A DNA stretch of 64,000 bases, taken from NCBI GenBank assembly GCA_002937895.1, contig PTKV01000003.1:1-64000 (forward strand), in the 5' to 3' direction. The position numbers and the translations under genes are program-made. The stretch is from Alphaproteobacteria bacterium MarineAlpha5_Bin9 (GTDB lineage Bacteria; Pseudomonadota; Alphaproteobacteria; HIMB59; GCA-002718135). A model generated the notes under the pieces. The model was given only the letters and a program-made list of their open reading frames with translations, was not told the origin of the DNA and did no database searches. Positions 18,363 to 27,360 of the stretch are shown here, piece after piece (the stretch's first letter is position 1; each line of letters starts with the position of its first letter).

Positions 18363-20112
18363 TGTAAAAAAAATTCAAAGATGGTTAGAATTAAACAATT
18401 TTGATTTTTTTTTAGTTCCTCACAATGATGAATTTCAGAGTGAATATACAGCTAAATATGCAAAAAGATTAAATTGGATCACTAGTTTTAGTGGATCCTA
18501 TGGAATAGCAATTATTTCAAAAAAAAAATCAATTTTATTTGTAGATGGCAGATATACTATTCAGGCTAGAAAGGAGGTAAATAATAAATTTTTTTATATA
18601 AAAAATATTTCAAATTTTTCTAAATGGATTAAAAATAATTTTTGTAAAAATAAAACTGTTTGTATTGATCCTACTTTACACACTAAGCATAATTTAAAAT
18701 TAATTTTAAGTTTATATAAAAAAAAGAACATAGATTTAAAATTCTTAAACAAAAATCCTATAGATCAATATTGGAAGAATAAACCACATAGACCATATTC
18801 AAATTCTTTTTTACATAAATTAATCTATTCGGGTCAAACTAGTGTAGAAAAAATAAATAAGATAATCAAATTTTTAAAAAGGAATAGGTGTAATTTCTAT
18901 ATCTTATTAAATTTAGAATCTATTTCATGGTTATTAAATTTAAAAGGGAATGATTTTAAATTTACACCTCTTAATATCTCATATTTGATAATTAATATCT
19001 CTCGACAAAAAAAAGTTTCACTGTTTATAAGTAAGAAAAAAATCAAAAATACTGAAAGTAAATTAAAAGAAGTTTGTAATATTTATGATTTAGATTATGT
19101 TTCAAACTATCTAAAAAGAATAAAAAAAAATTCAATTATTGGCATAGATAAGAACGCAACTTCAATATATTTTGAAAATTTATTAAAAGAAAATAATTTA
19201 AAGATAAAATATTTAGAAGATCCTTGTTTAATACCTAAATCTATAAAAAATAAAACTGAAATTAGAGGAGCTAAAAAGGCCAACCTAAGAGATAGTGTTA
19301 GTATGACTAAGTTTATTTATTGGATAAAAAACAAAATGATTATTAAAAATACTACTGAATTAGTTGCAGCAAAAAAAGCTTTATTTTATCGTAAATCCAA
19401 TAAAAATTTTTTCTCTTTATCTTTTGAAACTATATCAGCATTAGGTAAAAATTCTGCAATGCCTCATTATATTCCAAATCAAAAAAATAATAAAAAATTT
19501 ATTAATAATTCTATTTATTTAATTGATTCTGGCACTCAATACTTTGATGGCACTACAGATATGACTAGAACTATAATCATTGGCAAAGCATCAATCGAAC
19601 AAAAAAGTAAATTTACTAGAGTTTTAAAAGGACATATCTCAGTTGCTACTAGAGTTTTTAGCAAAAAATCAAAAGGTAATGATCTAGATAATTTAGCTAG
19701 AAAAAGCCTTTTGGAGATCAATGAGAATTATAATCATTCAACAGGACATGGAGTAGGATCTTTTTCAAGTGTTCATGAGTTACCATTTAGGATTTCTAAG
19801 ATTAAAAATAAACACTATTTTAATTCAGGAATAATTTTATCAAATGAACCTGCTTATTATAAAAAAATGAAATATGGTATTAGAATAGAAAATTTACTTT
19901 TAATAAAAGATTTTAACTATAAAAGTTATTGTTTTGATATACTTACTTACGTACCAATCGACAAAGATTTAATAATGATAGAACTGTTAAATCAGGAAGA
20001 GATCTCTTGGATAAACAATTATCACAAGAAAGTATATGATTTAGTTCATATTTATTTAAATAATGAACAAAATAAATGGTTATTTAAAGTGACTTCACCT
20101 CTCAAAATTTAG
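18355..20112 (+). CDS. pepP: Aminopeptidase P (Xaa-Pro aminopeptidase)
   Basis: M24 metallopeptidase of 585 residues, the long three-domain form: two creatinase-like N-terminal domains (about 1-295) and a pita-bread catalytic domain (about 300-520) with a short C-terminal cap. The five metal ligands are visible: Asp in LIDSGTQY, Asp in GTTDMTRT, His in STGHGVGS, Glu in LSNEPAYY and Glu in GIRIENLL. It releases N-terminal residues before proline, so it may finish degradation of imported peptides. Overlaps the upstream dehydratase gene by eight bases. Confidence 0.93.
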   Translation: MNNVKKIQRWLELNNFDFFLVPHNDEFQSEYTAKYAKRLNWITSFSGSYGIAIISKKKSILFVDGRYTIQARKEVNNKFFYIKNISNFSKWIKNNFCKNKTVCIDPTLHTKHNLKLILSLYKKKNIDLKFLNKNPIDQYWKNKPHRPYSNSFLHKLIYSGQTSVEKINKIIKFLKRNRCNFYILLNLESISWLLNLKGNDFKFTPLNISYLIINISRQKKVSLFISKKKIKNTESKLKEVCNIYDLDYVSNYLKRIKKNSIIGIDKNATSIYFENLLKENNLKIKYLEDPCLIPKSIKNKTEIRGAKKANLRDSVSMTKFIYWIKNKMIIKNTTELVAAKKALFYRKSNKNFFSLSFETISALGKNSAMPHYIPNQKNNKKFINNSIYLIDSGTQYFDGTTDMTRTIIIGKASIEQKSKFTRVLKGHISVATRVFSKKSKGNDLDNLARKSLLEINENYNHSTGHGVGSFSSVHELPFRISKIKNKHYFNSGIILSNEPAYYKKMKYGIRIENLLLIKDFNYKSYCFDILTYVPIDKDLIMIELLNQEEISWINNYHKKVYDLVHIYLNNEQNKWLFKVTSPLKI

Positions 20113-20127
20113 AAAAAAAATATTTTA

Positions 20128-20319
20128 TCAGTTTTTATTATTTTTTCGTAAGTAATTTTCAGCCGCAATCTTCCATTCTGATCCATATTCTGTACGGAAG
20201 TATCGGATGAGGTTTTCATCAATTTTATTGAAGTGATTATCATTAATAAAAAAAATAGAATTAAATATTTGGTATAAGATTTTAAAAACATTTGACATTA
20301 ATTGGAAAAATTTATACAT
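20128..20319 (-). CDS. Possible small protein, 63 residues
   Basis: A minus-strand frame beginning MYKFFQLMSNVFK and ending in a hydrophilic helix with RYFRTEYGSEWKIAAENYL. The charged, aromatic C-terminal half looks like real protein rather than AT-rich noise. The overlapping frame at 20109-20291 is less convincing. It converges on pepP with a 15-base gap. I do not recognise a family with certainty and propose no function. Without it, this would be a 290-base intergenic gap. Confidence 0.45.
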   Translation of the reverse strand: MYKFFQLMSNVFKILYQIFNSIFFINDNHFNKIDENLIRYFRTEYGSEWKIAAENYLRKNNKN

Positions 20320-20357
20320 TATTATTTATGCATATAAAGCATTATAAAATTAATATA

Positions 20358-20378
20358 GATATGCAAAAAATGCATATC
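20358..20378. terminator. Stem-loop 3' of the CDGSH gene
   Basis: A perfect 8-bp stem (GATATGCA / TGCATATC) with a five-A loop lies 26 bases past the stop of the minus-strand CDGSH gene. Read on the minus strand it is followed by a T-rich but interrupted stretch, so it could be a weak terminator or an mRNA-end hairpin. It may equally be a protein-binding palindrome. Confidence 0.35.
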
Positions 20379-20403
20379 AAAATACTTTATTAATTTAAAT
20401 TAT

Positions 20404-20643
20404 TTAAATTTTTTTATGCGTACCATCACAAAAGGGTGGTTTTAAAGAATATTTGCATCCACAAAAAAAAACTCTTTTATTTTGTTCTGGTATATATTTA
20501 ATTGGCTTAAAAACCGTTGTTTTATGTGAGCCATCACAAAATGGTTGTTTTTTACTCAAACCGCACTTACACCAATAATAGATTTTATTCTTTTCTACAT
20601 CTATAGGAATAGATTTTTTTTGAGCGATATTTGGTTTATTCAT
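20404..20643 (-). CDS. CDGSH iron-sulfur protein, tandem domains
   Basis: 79-residue protein with two CDGSH-type [2Fe-2S] motifs: CKCGLSKKQPFCDGSH (about residues 29-44) and CGCKYSLKPPFCDGTH (about 61-76). Each gives three Cys and one His ligand, as in mitoNEET-like proteins of bacteria. No signal peptide or membrane segment, so cytoplasmic; the role is probably redox or Fe-S related. It is divergent from the glycosyltransferase gene with only 35 bases between the start codons, a very small space for two promoters. Confidence 0.9.
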   Translation of the reverse strand: MNKPNIAQKKSIPIDVEKNKIYYWCKCGLSKKQPFCDGSHKTTVFKPIKYIPEQNKRVFFCGCKYSLKPPFCDGTHKKI

Positions 20644-20678
20644 TTTTACTCTCTAGTTTTTAAGGTTATATTAATATT

Positions 20679-21785
20679 ATGTATTTGATATTAACTCAAT
20701 GTTTTCCTTCAAGAATAGGGGGAATAGAGAATTTGGTTGGAAATTTATCCATTACACTTGGGGATAAGGAAGGGCAAAAGGTAATAGTATTGGCTGATAG
20801 ACAACACTTTTTATTTGATGCAATTTTCGATCAAGAAAATAATAAAAAAATTTATATAAAAAGATACGGGGGGATTAAATTTTTTAGAAAAAGAAGAAAA
20901 ATTGATGATTTAAAATTTTTTATTAAATCTAATGAAATAAAAGCAATAATTACTGATACTTGGAAAAGTTTAGAGCTATGTATTGATGAAATACATAAAA
21001 ATAATATACCTACATTTTGTTTGGCTCATGGAAATGAACTTCTTACTAAAGATGATGAAAAACAAAAGAAAATATCTTATATTTTTAATAAAGTAAGTTC
21101 AATTATTGCAAATTCAAATTATACAGCAAATCTTGTAAAAAAATTTTCGGGAAACAATAAGAAAATAAAAGTAATATATCCAGGAGCTACTGATTTAAGA
21201 AAAATAACCACAACAAAAGAAATTAAAATCAAAGGAAATCCTATTATTTTTACACTTGCCAGGCTTGAGAAAAGAAAAGGTCATTTAGAAGTACTAAAAG
21301 CTATTAATAAACTTAGGATTATTTACCCGGAGATAAAATATATAATTGCGGGGGAAGGTAAAGAAAAGAAAAATTTACAAAACTATGTTAAAAAAAACCA
21401 AATAGATAAGAATGTTGATTTTGTAGGTGCTATTAACGATTTTACTAAAAAATCTATATTTTCCATTACGAATTTATTGGTTATGACTACATTAGATGAA
21501 ACTAAAAATCAATCTATAGAGGGATTTGGCATAGTCTTTATCGAAGCTGCTTTTTTTGGAATTCCATCAATAACTTCTAATGTGGGTGGCACTTCTGAAG
21601 CAGTTGTTCACAATGAAACAGGTATTGTTTTACATAATCAAGATAAGCTATATGAGAATATACTTGAACTTTTTGAAAACAAAAAGAAGTTGAATTTTCT
21701 AGGAAATAACGCAAAAATTAGAGCGGAAAAATATTTTAAATGGGAAATTGTAATAAAAAAATATTTATCTGAGTTTAAATCTTAA
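20679..21785 (+). CDS. Glycosyltransferase family 4 protein
   Basis: 368-residue GT-B fold glycosyltransferase. The N-terminal acceptor lobe begins LTQCFPSRIGGIENLVGNL. The donor lobe has ARLEKRKGH, a typical GT4 strand-loop, and the E-x7-E nucleotide-sugar motif in EGFGIVFIEAAFFGIPSI. It probably adds a sugar to a cell-surface glycan or lipid. Donor and acceptor are not predictable. Followed 17 bases later by a small anchored protein of unknown function. Confidence 0.88.
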   Translation: MYLILTQCFPSRIGGIENLVGNLSITLGDKEGQKVIVLADRQHFLFDAIFDQENNKKIYIKRYGGIKFFRKRRKIDDLKFFIKSNEIKAIITDTWKSLELCIDEIHKNNIPTFCLAHGNELLTKDDEKQKKISYIFNKVSSIIANSNYTANLVKKFSGNNKKIKVIYPGATDLRKITTTKEIKIKGNPIIFTLARLEKRKGHLEVLKAINKLRIIYPEIKYIIAGEGKEKKNLQNYVKKNQIDKNVDFVGAINDFTKKSIFSITNLLVMTTLDETKNQSIEGFGIVFIEAAFFGIPSITSNVGGTSEAVVHNETGIVLHNQDKLYENILELFENKKKLNFLGNNAKIRAEKYFKWEIVIKKYLSEFKS

Positions 21786-21802
21786 ATATAAACGGTTAAC
21801 AA

Positions 21803-22228
21803 ATGAAACACAAAACAAGATTAATAGATTTAAGTATTATAACAGTTATTTTAATTACTATTATATTAATAGTATTTATATTTTTTAATGAATTTAAAAA
21901 AAATAATGCAATTAAAATTTCAAAAAAAAATTTTAACTTCGTAAAAGTTCAAATTGAACTTGAATTAAATAATTGTGATTTCAAAAATGAAGATTTAATT
22001 TTTACCTCATCCTGTGAAAATTTTCCAAACATTAATGAAATTCAAAATTATTTTAATAATAAAATTAAATTGATTAATGCACACAATGGTAAAAAAGGAA
22101 TAGATAATGAAATCCCTGGTAGTATTATATTAGAAAAATCAGGAAGAGAAATATCTATGTCTATAGATTATGATTTGGATGGAAGTATAGATGTAAATCA
22201 TAAAATTATATTTAAGAAAAACAAATGA
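21803..22228 (+). CDS. Hypothetical membrane-anchored protein
   Basis: 141 residues. A single N-terminal hydrophobic helix (about residues 11-29, LSIITVILITIILIVFIFF) is followed by a hydrophilic domain with two cysteines (NNCDF and SSCENF) spaced to allow one disulfide, ending in beta-rich sequence (SMSIDYDLDGSIDVNH). This layout suggests a domain in the periplasm. The short N-terminus and long helix recall type IV pilin-like proteins, but I see no processing site. It overlaps the next gene by four bases. No family recognised. Confidence 0.72.
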   Translation: MKHKTRLIDLSIITVILITIILIVFIFFNEFKKNNAIKISKKNFNFVKVQIELELNNCDFKNEDLIFTSSCENFPNINEIQNYFNNKIKLINAHNGKKGIDNEIPGSIILEKSGREISMSIDYDLDGSIDVNHKIIFKKNK

Positions 22229-23154
22229 TATTATTTCATTGTACTTGGCATGATAAAACAAAATGGTTAAATTCTATAAAAAAAACTTTTACAAACTATA
22301 AAATTTATACCATATATAACTGTACTAACTTTTCAAAAATTAAATATGCGATAATTTGGCAACTACCTGATAAATATTTAAAAAAATTAAATAACATTGA
22401 ATTAATTTTTTCATTAGGAGCAGGTGTTGATCATATTATATCTTTACCTAGTTATAATAAAACTCCTATAATAAGATTAAAAGATCAATTAATGGCAGAA
22501 AGAATGTCTAATCATATAATTTCTCAAGTATTAAATTATCAACTTAATCTTAAACTTTATTACGAAATGCAAAAAAAGAAAAAATGGATAAATTTTTTAA
22601 ATCCAATATTTAACAAAGATTGCACTATAGGTATTATTGGTATTGGATTTCTGGGCAAAAGTGTAGCTGAGTCACTTCTAAAATTGGGTTACAATGTTCA
22701 AGGATTCAAAAGAACTCAACCTTTAAAAAAATGTAAATTTAAAGTTTATTATCAAAAAAGATATTTAAAAAATTTTTTAAAAACTTCAAATATTGTATTG
22801 CTTGTGTTGCCTAATACTTCAGATACATTAAATTTCGTCAATAAACAATTTTTATCATATATGAAATCAGATTCTCTTTTAATTAATGTTGGGAGAGGAA
22901 GTAGTATTAATGAAGATGATTTATTTACACACATGAAAAGAAATAAAAATTTTCATGCATCTTTGGATGTATTTAAAAAAGAACCTTTGCCAAAAAAAAG
23001 CAAACTTTGGAATTTAAAAAATGTTATAATTACTCCTCATGTAGCTAGCATTACTGTTATTGATTCTGCAGTACAATATTATTACAAAACTCTTAAAAAA
23101 ATAAATAAAAGTAAAAAAGTTAGAAGTGATGTAGATATTAATAGAGGATATTAA
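22225..23154 (+). CDS. GhrA-type 2-hydroxyacid dehydrogenase (glyoxylate/hydroxypyruvate reductase)
   Basis: 309-residue D-2-hydroxyacid dehydrogenase. The NAD(P) fold shows GIIGIGFLGKSVAESL (about residues 134-149), the substrate-binding Arg is in NVGRGSSINEDDL, and the catalytic His in TPHVASIT. The N-terminal half (FSLGAGVDHI) matches the GhrA subfamily, which reduces glyoxylate and hydroxypyruvate. Its TAA stop interlocks with the dapE stop on the other strand in a TTAA at 23151-23154. Confidence 0.88.
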   Translation: MILFHCTWHDKTKWLNSIKKTFTNYKIYTIYNCTNFSKIKYAIIWQLPDKYLKKLNNIELIFSLGAGVDHIISLPSYNKTPIIRLKDQLMAERMSNHIISQVLNYQLNLKLYYEMQKKKKWINFLNPIFNKDCTIGIIGIGFLGKSVAESLLKLGYNVQGFKRTQPLKKCKFKVYYQKRYLKNFLKTSNIVLLVLPNTSDTLNFVNKQFLSYMKSDSLLINVGRGSSINEDDLFTHMKRNKNFHASLDVFKKEPLPKKSKLWNLKNVIITPHVASITVIDSAVQYYYKTLKKINKSKKVRSDVDINRGY

Positions 23155-24335
23155 TTAAGGCCAAAATATTTTTCTAAGACTTTTAAGTATATATTAGTTA
23201 GTTGCTCTAAGTCTTTAGTTTTTACGTTTTCATTTACTTGATGTAAAGTTTTGTTTATTAATCCTAGCTCAACTACTTCACAATAATCTTTTATAAATCT
23301 TGCATCAGAAGTTCCACCGTCTGTTGCTAATTCAGGGTTAGAATTTAATCCATTAATTTCTCTACAGCATTCACTTACAAGTTTGCTTAAAAAGCCTGGT
23401 TTAGTTAGAAAAGATTTCCCTGTTTTATCTATAGTAAATGAACAAGAAGCTTTATCTGTTAAACTGAAATAGTTATCTATATGTTTTTGTAACCATTCTT
23501 GTAAACTTTCAGCATTGTGTTTGTTATTATATCTTATGTTAATTGTAGCAGTTGCTACTTCTGGTATTACATTTGCAGCGGTATTATTTACATTAAATGT
23601 AGGAATTTGAATTGAGCTTGGTAAAAAAAATTCATTTCCATTATCTAATGGTTCACTAATTATCGTATTCAAAAATTTAATTAATAAATGTACAGGGTTT
23701 TCTGCTCTATTAGAATTAGCAGTATGACCTTGAACACCTTTTGCTTTTAAATAAAAATTTATTGATCCTCGACGTCCAATTTTTAATTTATCACCAATTA
23801 TTTTATTGGAGGTTGGTTCACCAACTATGCAGTGATCAATTTTAATTTTTTTTTCTTTTAACCATTTGAGAATTTTAATAGTTCCATTAATTGCTTCTTT
23901 TTCCTCATCACCTGTAATAATAAAAGAAATTTTTCCATTGAAATTTTTTTTATGTTTATCCAAAAATTTTTTCGTGGCACTTATAAAGCAAGCAATGCCA
24001 CCCTTCATATCTTCACTTCCTCTGCCATATAGCTTTCCATTTGATACAACTCCCTCGAAAGGATGAAATTTCCACGAATTTATATCGCCTATAGGAACAA
24101 CATCTGTGTGACCAGCAAATGCTAAATGTTTCCCATTAGATTTTCCTATTGATGCAAATAAATTTTTTACATCATCAGTTCCAGCTTCTGAAAAATTTAA
24201 GTTAAAACAATTAAAATCAATATATTCCAAATGTTTTTGAACAATATTTAGTGCTCCCATATCTTTTGGAGTTATACTGGGACATTTGATTAATAATTTA
24301 GTTAATATTACAGGATCGTAATTTATATCGTTCAT
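23151..24335 (-). CDS. dapE: Succinyl-diaminopimelate desuccinylase
   Basis: DapE yields LL-diaminopimelate in lysine and peptidoglycan synthesis. Di-zinc ligands are visible in FAGHTDVVPIGD (His), GRGSEDMKGG (bridging Asp) and TGDEEKEAINGT (Glu pair), with the C-terminal His in KTLHQVNE. 394 residues. I start it at the ATG at 24335 that overlaps the dapD stop by one base; a TTG one codon earlier is less likely. Last gene of the minus-strand run from rpmH. Confidence 0.95.
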   Translation of the reverse strand: MNDINYDPVILTKLLIKCPSITPKDMGALNIVQKHLEYIDFNCFNLNFSEAGTDDVKNLFASIGKSNGKHLAFAGHTDVVPIGDINSWKFHPFEGVVSNGKLYGRGSEDMKGGIACFISATKKFLDKHKKNFNGKISFIITGDEEKEAINGTIKILKWLKEKKIKIDHCIVGEPTSNKIIGDKLKIGRRGSINFYLKAKGVQGHTANSNRAENPVHLLIKFLNTIISEPLDNGNEFFLPSSIQIPTFNVNNTAANVIPEVATATINIRYNNKHNAESLQEWLQKHIDNYFSLTDKASCSFTIDKTGKSFLTKPGFLSKLVSECCREINGLNSNPELATDGGTSDARFIKDYCEVVELGLINKTLHQVNENVKTKDLEQLTNIYLKVLEKYFGLN

Positions 24336-25165
24336 CAATCTCTTAATAAATCATTAATTGATGTCTTCGACCTAGTTTTTTCATCAACTTGTTTAATTAT
24401 TACAGCACAGTTCAAAGATGGAGATAAAGGATTATTTTTATCAGGTAATGATCCAGGTACAACAACTGAATATGGAGGTATTTTCCCAAACGAAATGTCT
24501 CCTGTTTTTCTATTAACTATTTTTGTTGATTGTCCGATACATAATCCCATACTTAAAACGGAACCTTCTCCAACTATAACTCCCTCAACTACTTCTGACA
24601 TTGCTCCAAGAAACACATTGTCTTCAATTATTGTTGGTAATGCTTGAGCTGGTTCTAATACTCCGCCAATTCCACTACCTGCTGATATATGACAATTCTT
24701 TCCTATTTGACAACAAGATCCTGCTCTTGAAAAAGTATCCATCATTGTGCCTGCTCCAACATATGCACCTATATTTATAAAACATGGCATTAAAACAGCG
24801 TTCTTATCAATAAAAGAACCTTTTCTTACTGGTGTGTTAGGAACCATTCTAAATCCAGCTTTTTGAAATTCATCTTTAGTCCATCCTGCAGTTTTTCCTT
24901 TAATAAGATGCGATTTATCATACCAAGAGCTATAAGGTCCTGATAACGCTTCCATTTTATGAATTCTAAAACTTAACATTATAGCTTTTTTTACATATTG
25001 ATGAGTTGTCCATACCCCATCAATTTTTTCAGCCACTCTAATTTTTCCCTGATCTAAATTTTTAATTATTTGATTGATGGAATCTATAATAAACTTATCA
25101 GAGTTTTCATCAATGTGCTCTTTATTTTCCCATGCATCGTTTATTATTTTTTCAAAATTATTCAT
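24335..25165 (-). CDS. dapD: Tetrahydrodipicolinate N-succinyltransferase
   Basis: DapD acts one branch upstream of DapE in diaminopimelate synthesis. The 276-residue protein has an N-terminal helical domain and a left-handed beta-helix of hexapeptide repeats (about residues 105-225), including NIGAYVGAGTMMDTF and the GSGIGGVLEP segment. Adjacent to dapE in the same direction, consistent with one pathway unit. Confidence 0.96.
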   Translation of the reverse strand: MNNFEKIINDAWENKEHIDENSDKFIIDSINQIIKNLDQGKIRVAEKIDGVWTTHQYVKKAIMLSFRIHKMEALSGPYSSWYDKSHLIKGKTAGWTKDEFQKAGFRMVPNTPVRKGSFIDKNAVLMPCFINIGAYVGAGTMMDTFSRAGSCCQIGKNCHISAGSGIGGVLEPAQALPTIIEDNVFLGAMSEVVEGVIVGEGSVLSMGLCIGQSTKIVNRKTGDISFGKIPPYSVVVPGSLPDKNNPLSPSLNCAVIIKQVDEKTRSKTSINDLLRD

Positions 25166-25167
25166 TA

Positions 25168-25839
25168 TTATTCCTTGATAATTGAATTAAGCCATAAAGG
25201 CAAATTAGTTATTTGATAATTCAGATATTTTTTAGAATTTTCAATATCATCACTAAAATTTTCATATCCCATATCAATCCATACTGTTGTTATACCTAGT
25301 TTTGAAGCAGGAACTAAATTTTTTGCTATATCATCTAACATAACTGTTTTTCTTGGTACAACATTGTATTTTTTTATAACATCTTTGTAGGGTTCCATTT
25401 CTGGCTTAGGAATATAATTGGCTAATTTAATGTCATAAATATCCTCAAATAAGTCTTTTATTTTAAGTTTGCTTAAAACTTTTTCCGCATGAGCAAGGTT
25501 AGCATTTGTAAATATTATTTTTTTCCCATTAAGTTTTGTTAGACTATTTCTCAATTCAGGATTTGGCTTTACGATTGAATAATCAAGATTATGAACTTCA
25601 TCTAAAAATTCATCAGGATCGATGCCATGATTATCCATGAGGCCTCTTAAAGTTGTTCCATGCTTTCTAAAGTATTCTTTTTGAATTTTCTTAGCTTCTT
25701 CTATTTTTAAACCTAGACGTTTAGAAATAAATTTTCCCATTAATACATGGACTTGTTGGAATATTCCGCTATCAGCAGGATATAGTGTATTATCTAAATC
25801 AAATAACCAGGTATCAATTTGAGATAAATGTTTATTCAT
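25168..25839 (-). CDS. HAD-family pyrimidine 5'-nucleotidase-like hydrolase
   Basis: 223-residue HAD hydrolase. Motif I is WLFDLDNTLYP with both catalytic Asp, motif II is FTNA, and motif III/IV is VMLDDIAKN. The FDLDNTLYP start and small helical cap match the pyrimidine 5'-nucleotidase (SDT1/YjjG-like) group, commonly found next to dapD and argB in alphaproteobacteria. It dephosphorylates small phosphometabolites, possibly UMP/CMP. It begins 1 base after the argB stop. Confidence 0.88.
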   Translation of the reverse strand: MNKHLSQIDTWLFDLDNTLYPADSGIFQQVHVLMGKFISKRLGLKIEEAKKIQKEYFRKHGTTLRGLMDNHGIDPDEFLDEVHNLDYSIVKPNPELRNSLTKLNGKKIIFTNANLAHAEKVLSKLKIKDLFEDIYDIKLANYIPKPEMEPYKDVIKKYNVVPRKTVMLDDIAKNLVPASKLGITTVWIDMGYENFSDDIENSKKYLNYQITNLPLWLNSIIKE

Positions 25840-25840
25840 T

Positions 25841-26740
25841 TTATTTATAAATTTGAGTACCTATTCCATGTTCGGTAAATAATTCCAAAATTAGTGAATG
25901 AGAAACTCTACCATCGAGAATAGTTGCTTCACTAACACCATTTTGAATTGCATTTATGCATGTTTCAATTTTTGGTTTCATTCCCCCAGTGATGTAATCT
26001 TTTTTTAAGATTTTTCTTGCTTTATTTAATTTTAATGAAGTTATTAGTTTATTTTTTTTATTCATAACTCCAGAGACATCAGTGAGTAATAATAATTTAT
26101 TGGCTTTCAAAGAGCTAGCAACAAACCCTGCAACAGTATCTGCATTGATATTGTAAACATTTTTTTCTTCATCTGTTCCTAGTGGAGATATAACTGGAAT
26201 ATAACCATTTTTTATTCTATTTATTATAATTTTTTTATCAAGCTTTACTGGAACTCCAACAAAACCAATATCAATTTTTTTAAGGTTAAATGTTTTTGGT
26301 ATTTTTATTTTATTTGCAATAATTAGATTGTTTAAGTGACCAGAAAGTCCTATCGGTTTGCCTCCGGTTTTTTTAATTTCACTAGCTATTTTTAGATTTA
26401 GTTCTTTTGATAAAACTTTCTTAACAATTTTTAGTGATTTTTTATCAGTAATTCTTAATCCATTTAAAAATCTAGTATCTAATTTATTTTTTTTTAATTC
26501 CTTTTCTATTTGAGGACCGCCTCCATGCACTATTACAGGATTAATTCCAATAGCTTTTAGAAGCCCAATATCTTGAGAAAAGCTTTTAGATAAATTTTGA
26601 TTAATCATAGCATGTCCTCCATATTTTATTACTATAGTTTTTCCAGCGTGTTCTCTAATATATGGAAGAGCCTCTACTAATGTAGAAGCTTTATTTATAA
26701 AATTAACTTTCTCGTTTTCAGATAAAAAATTAAACTTCAT
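25841..26740 (-). CDS. argB: Acetylglutamate kinase
   Basis: Second step of arginine synthesis, phosphorylating N-acetylglutamate. ATP and substrate motifs are present: IVIKYGGHAM (catalytic Lys), VIVHGGGPQIEKEL, and the C-terminal TGGMKPKIETC. 299 residues with the N-terminal helix associated with hexameric, arginine-sensitive forms. Overlaps engB by four bases. Confidence 0.95.
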   Translation of the reverse strand: MKFNFLSENEKVNFINKASTLVEALPYIREHAGKTIVIKYGGHAMINQNLSKSFSQDIGLLKAIGINPVIVHGGGPQIEKELKKNKLDTRFLNGLRITDKKSLKIVKKVLSKELNLKIASEIKKTGGKPIGLSGHLNNLIIANKIKIPKTFNLKKIDIGFVGVPVKLDKKIIINRIKNGYIPVISPLGTDEEKNVYNINADTVAGFVASSLKANKLLLLTDVSGVMNKKNKLITSLKLNKARKILKKDYITGGMKPKIETCINAIQNGVSEATILDGRVSHSLILELFTEHGIGTQIYK

Positions 26741-27360
26741 TGTAATTTTGATAATTTATAAATATCTTGTTGTATGTCTTTAATTCCATAAAAATTTTTA
26801 TTACTTGAAATAAAAAGTTTTTCATTAGAATTAAATTTATTTTTCAATATTGAATAGCAAGAATTTATTTGTTGATTAATTAATTTCTTTGAGCATTTAT
26901 CAGTCTTTGTTAATATTAAAGAAAAATTTTTATTTATTTCGTTGATCATATCTAATAAATTAATATCTAATTCTTTTAAACCTATTCTGCAATCAAGTAA
27001 AAGATAAATCTTTTTAATATTTACTCTATTAAAAAAATATTCTTCAATTAATTCATTTATTTCTTCTTTTTTAAATTTTGAAATTCTTGCATATCCATAT
27101 CCAGGTAAATCAACTAAATTTATTTTTTTATTTATTTCGTAGATATTTAAAGTTTGAGTTCTTCCGGCTGTTTTACTAGTCCTTGCAATTTTTTTTGATC
27201 CAATTATAGAATTAATTAAGCTAGATTTTCCTACATTAGAACGACCTATTAAACAAAACTCTGGAATTAATGATTTTTTTATATTTTTATAATTTAAAAA
27301 TGATCCTATAAAAATAGAATCTGAAAAAAATTTATTTAGGGATTTGTTACCCTTTTTCAT
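26737..27360 (-). CDS. engB: Ribosome biogenesis GTPase EngB/YsxC
   Basis: GTPase needed for large-subunit assembly. G1 is GRSNVGKSSLIN, G3 DLPGYG, G4 TKTDK and G5 a Ser-Ser near the C-terminus. 207 residues, normal. Overlaps yidC by 14 bases and argB by four, so translation is coupled along the operon. Confidence 0.95.
   Translation of the reverse strand: MKKGNKSLNKFFSDSIFIGSFLNYKNIKKSLIPEFCLIGRSNVGKSSLINSIIGSKKIARTSKTAGRTQTLNIYEINKKINLVDLPGYGYARISKFKKEEINELIEEYFFNRVNIKKIYLLLDCRIGLKELDINLLDMINEINKNFSLILTKTDKCSKKLINQQINSCYSILKNKFNSNEKLFISSNKNFYGIKDIQQDIYKLSKLQ

Noticed and set aside
20109..20291. 60-residue minus-strand frame overlapping the proposed small gene
   Set aside because: It overlaps the pepP stop, is hydrophobic at the start and low in complexity at the end, and is less protein-like than the frame at 20128-20319.
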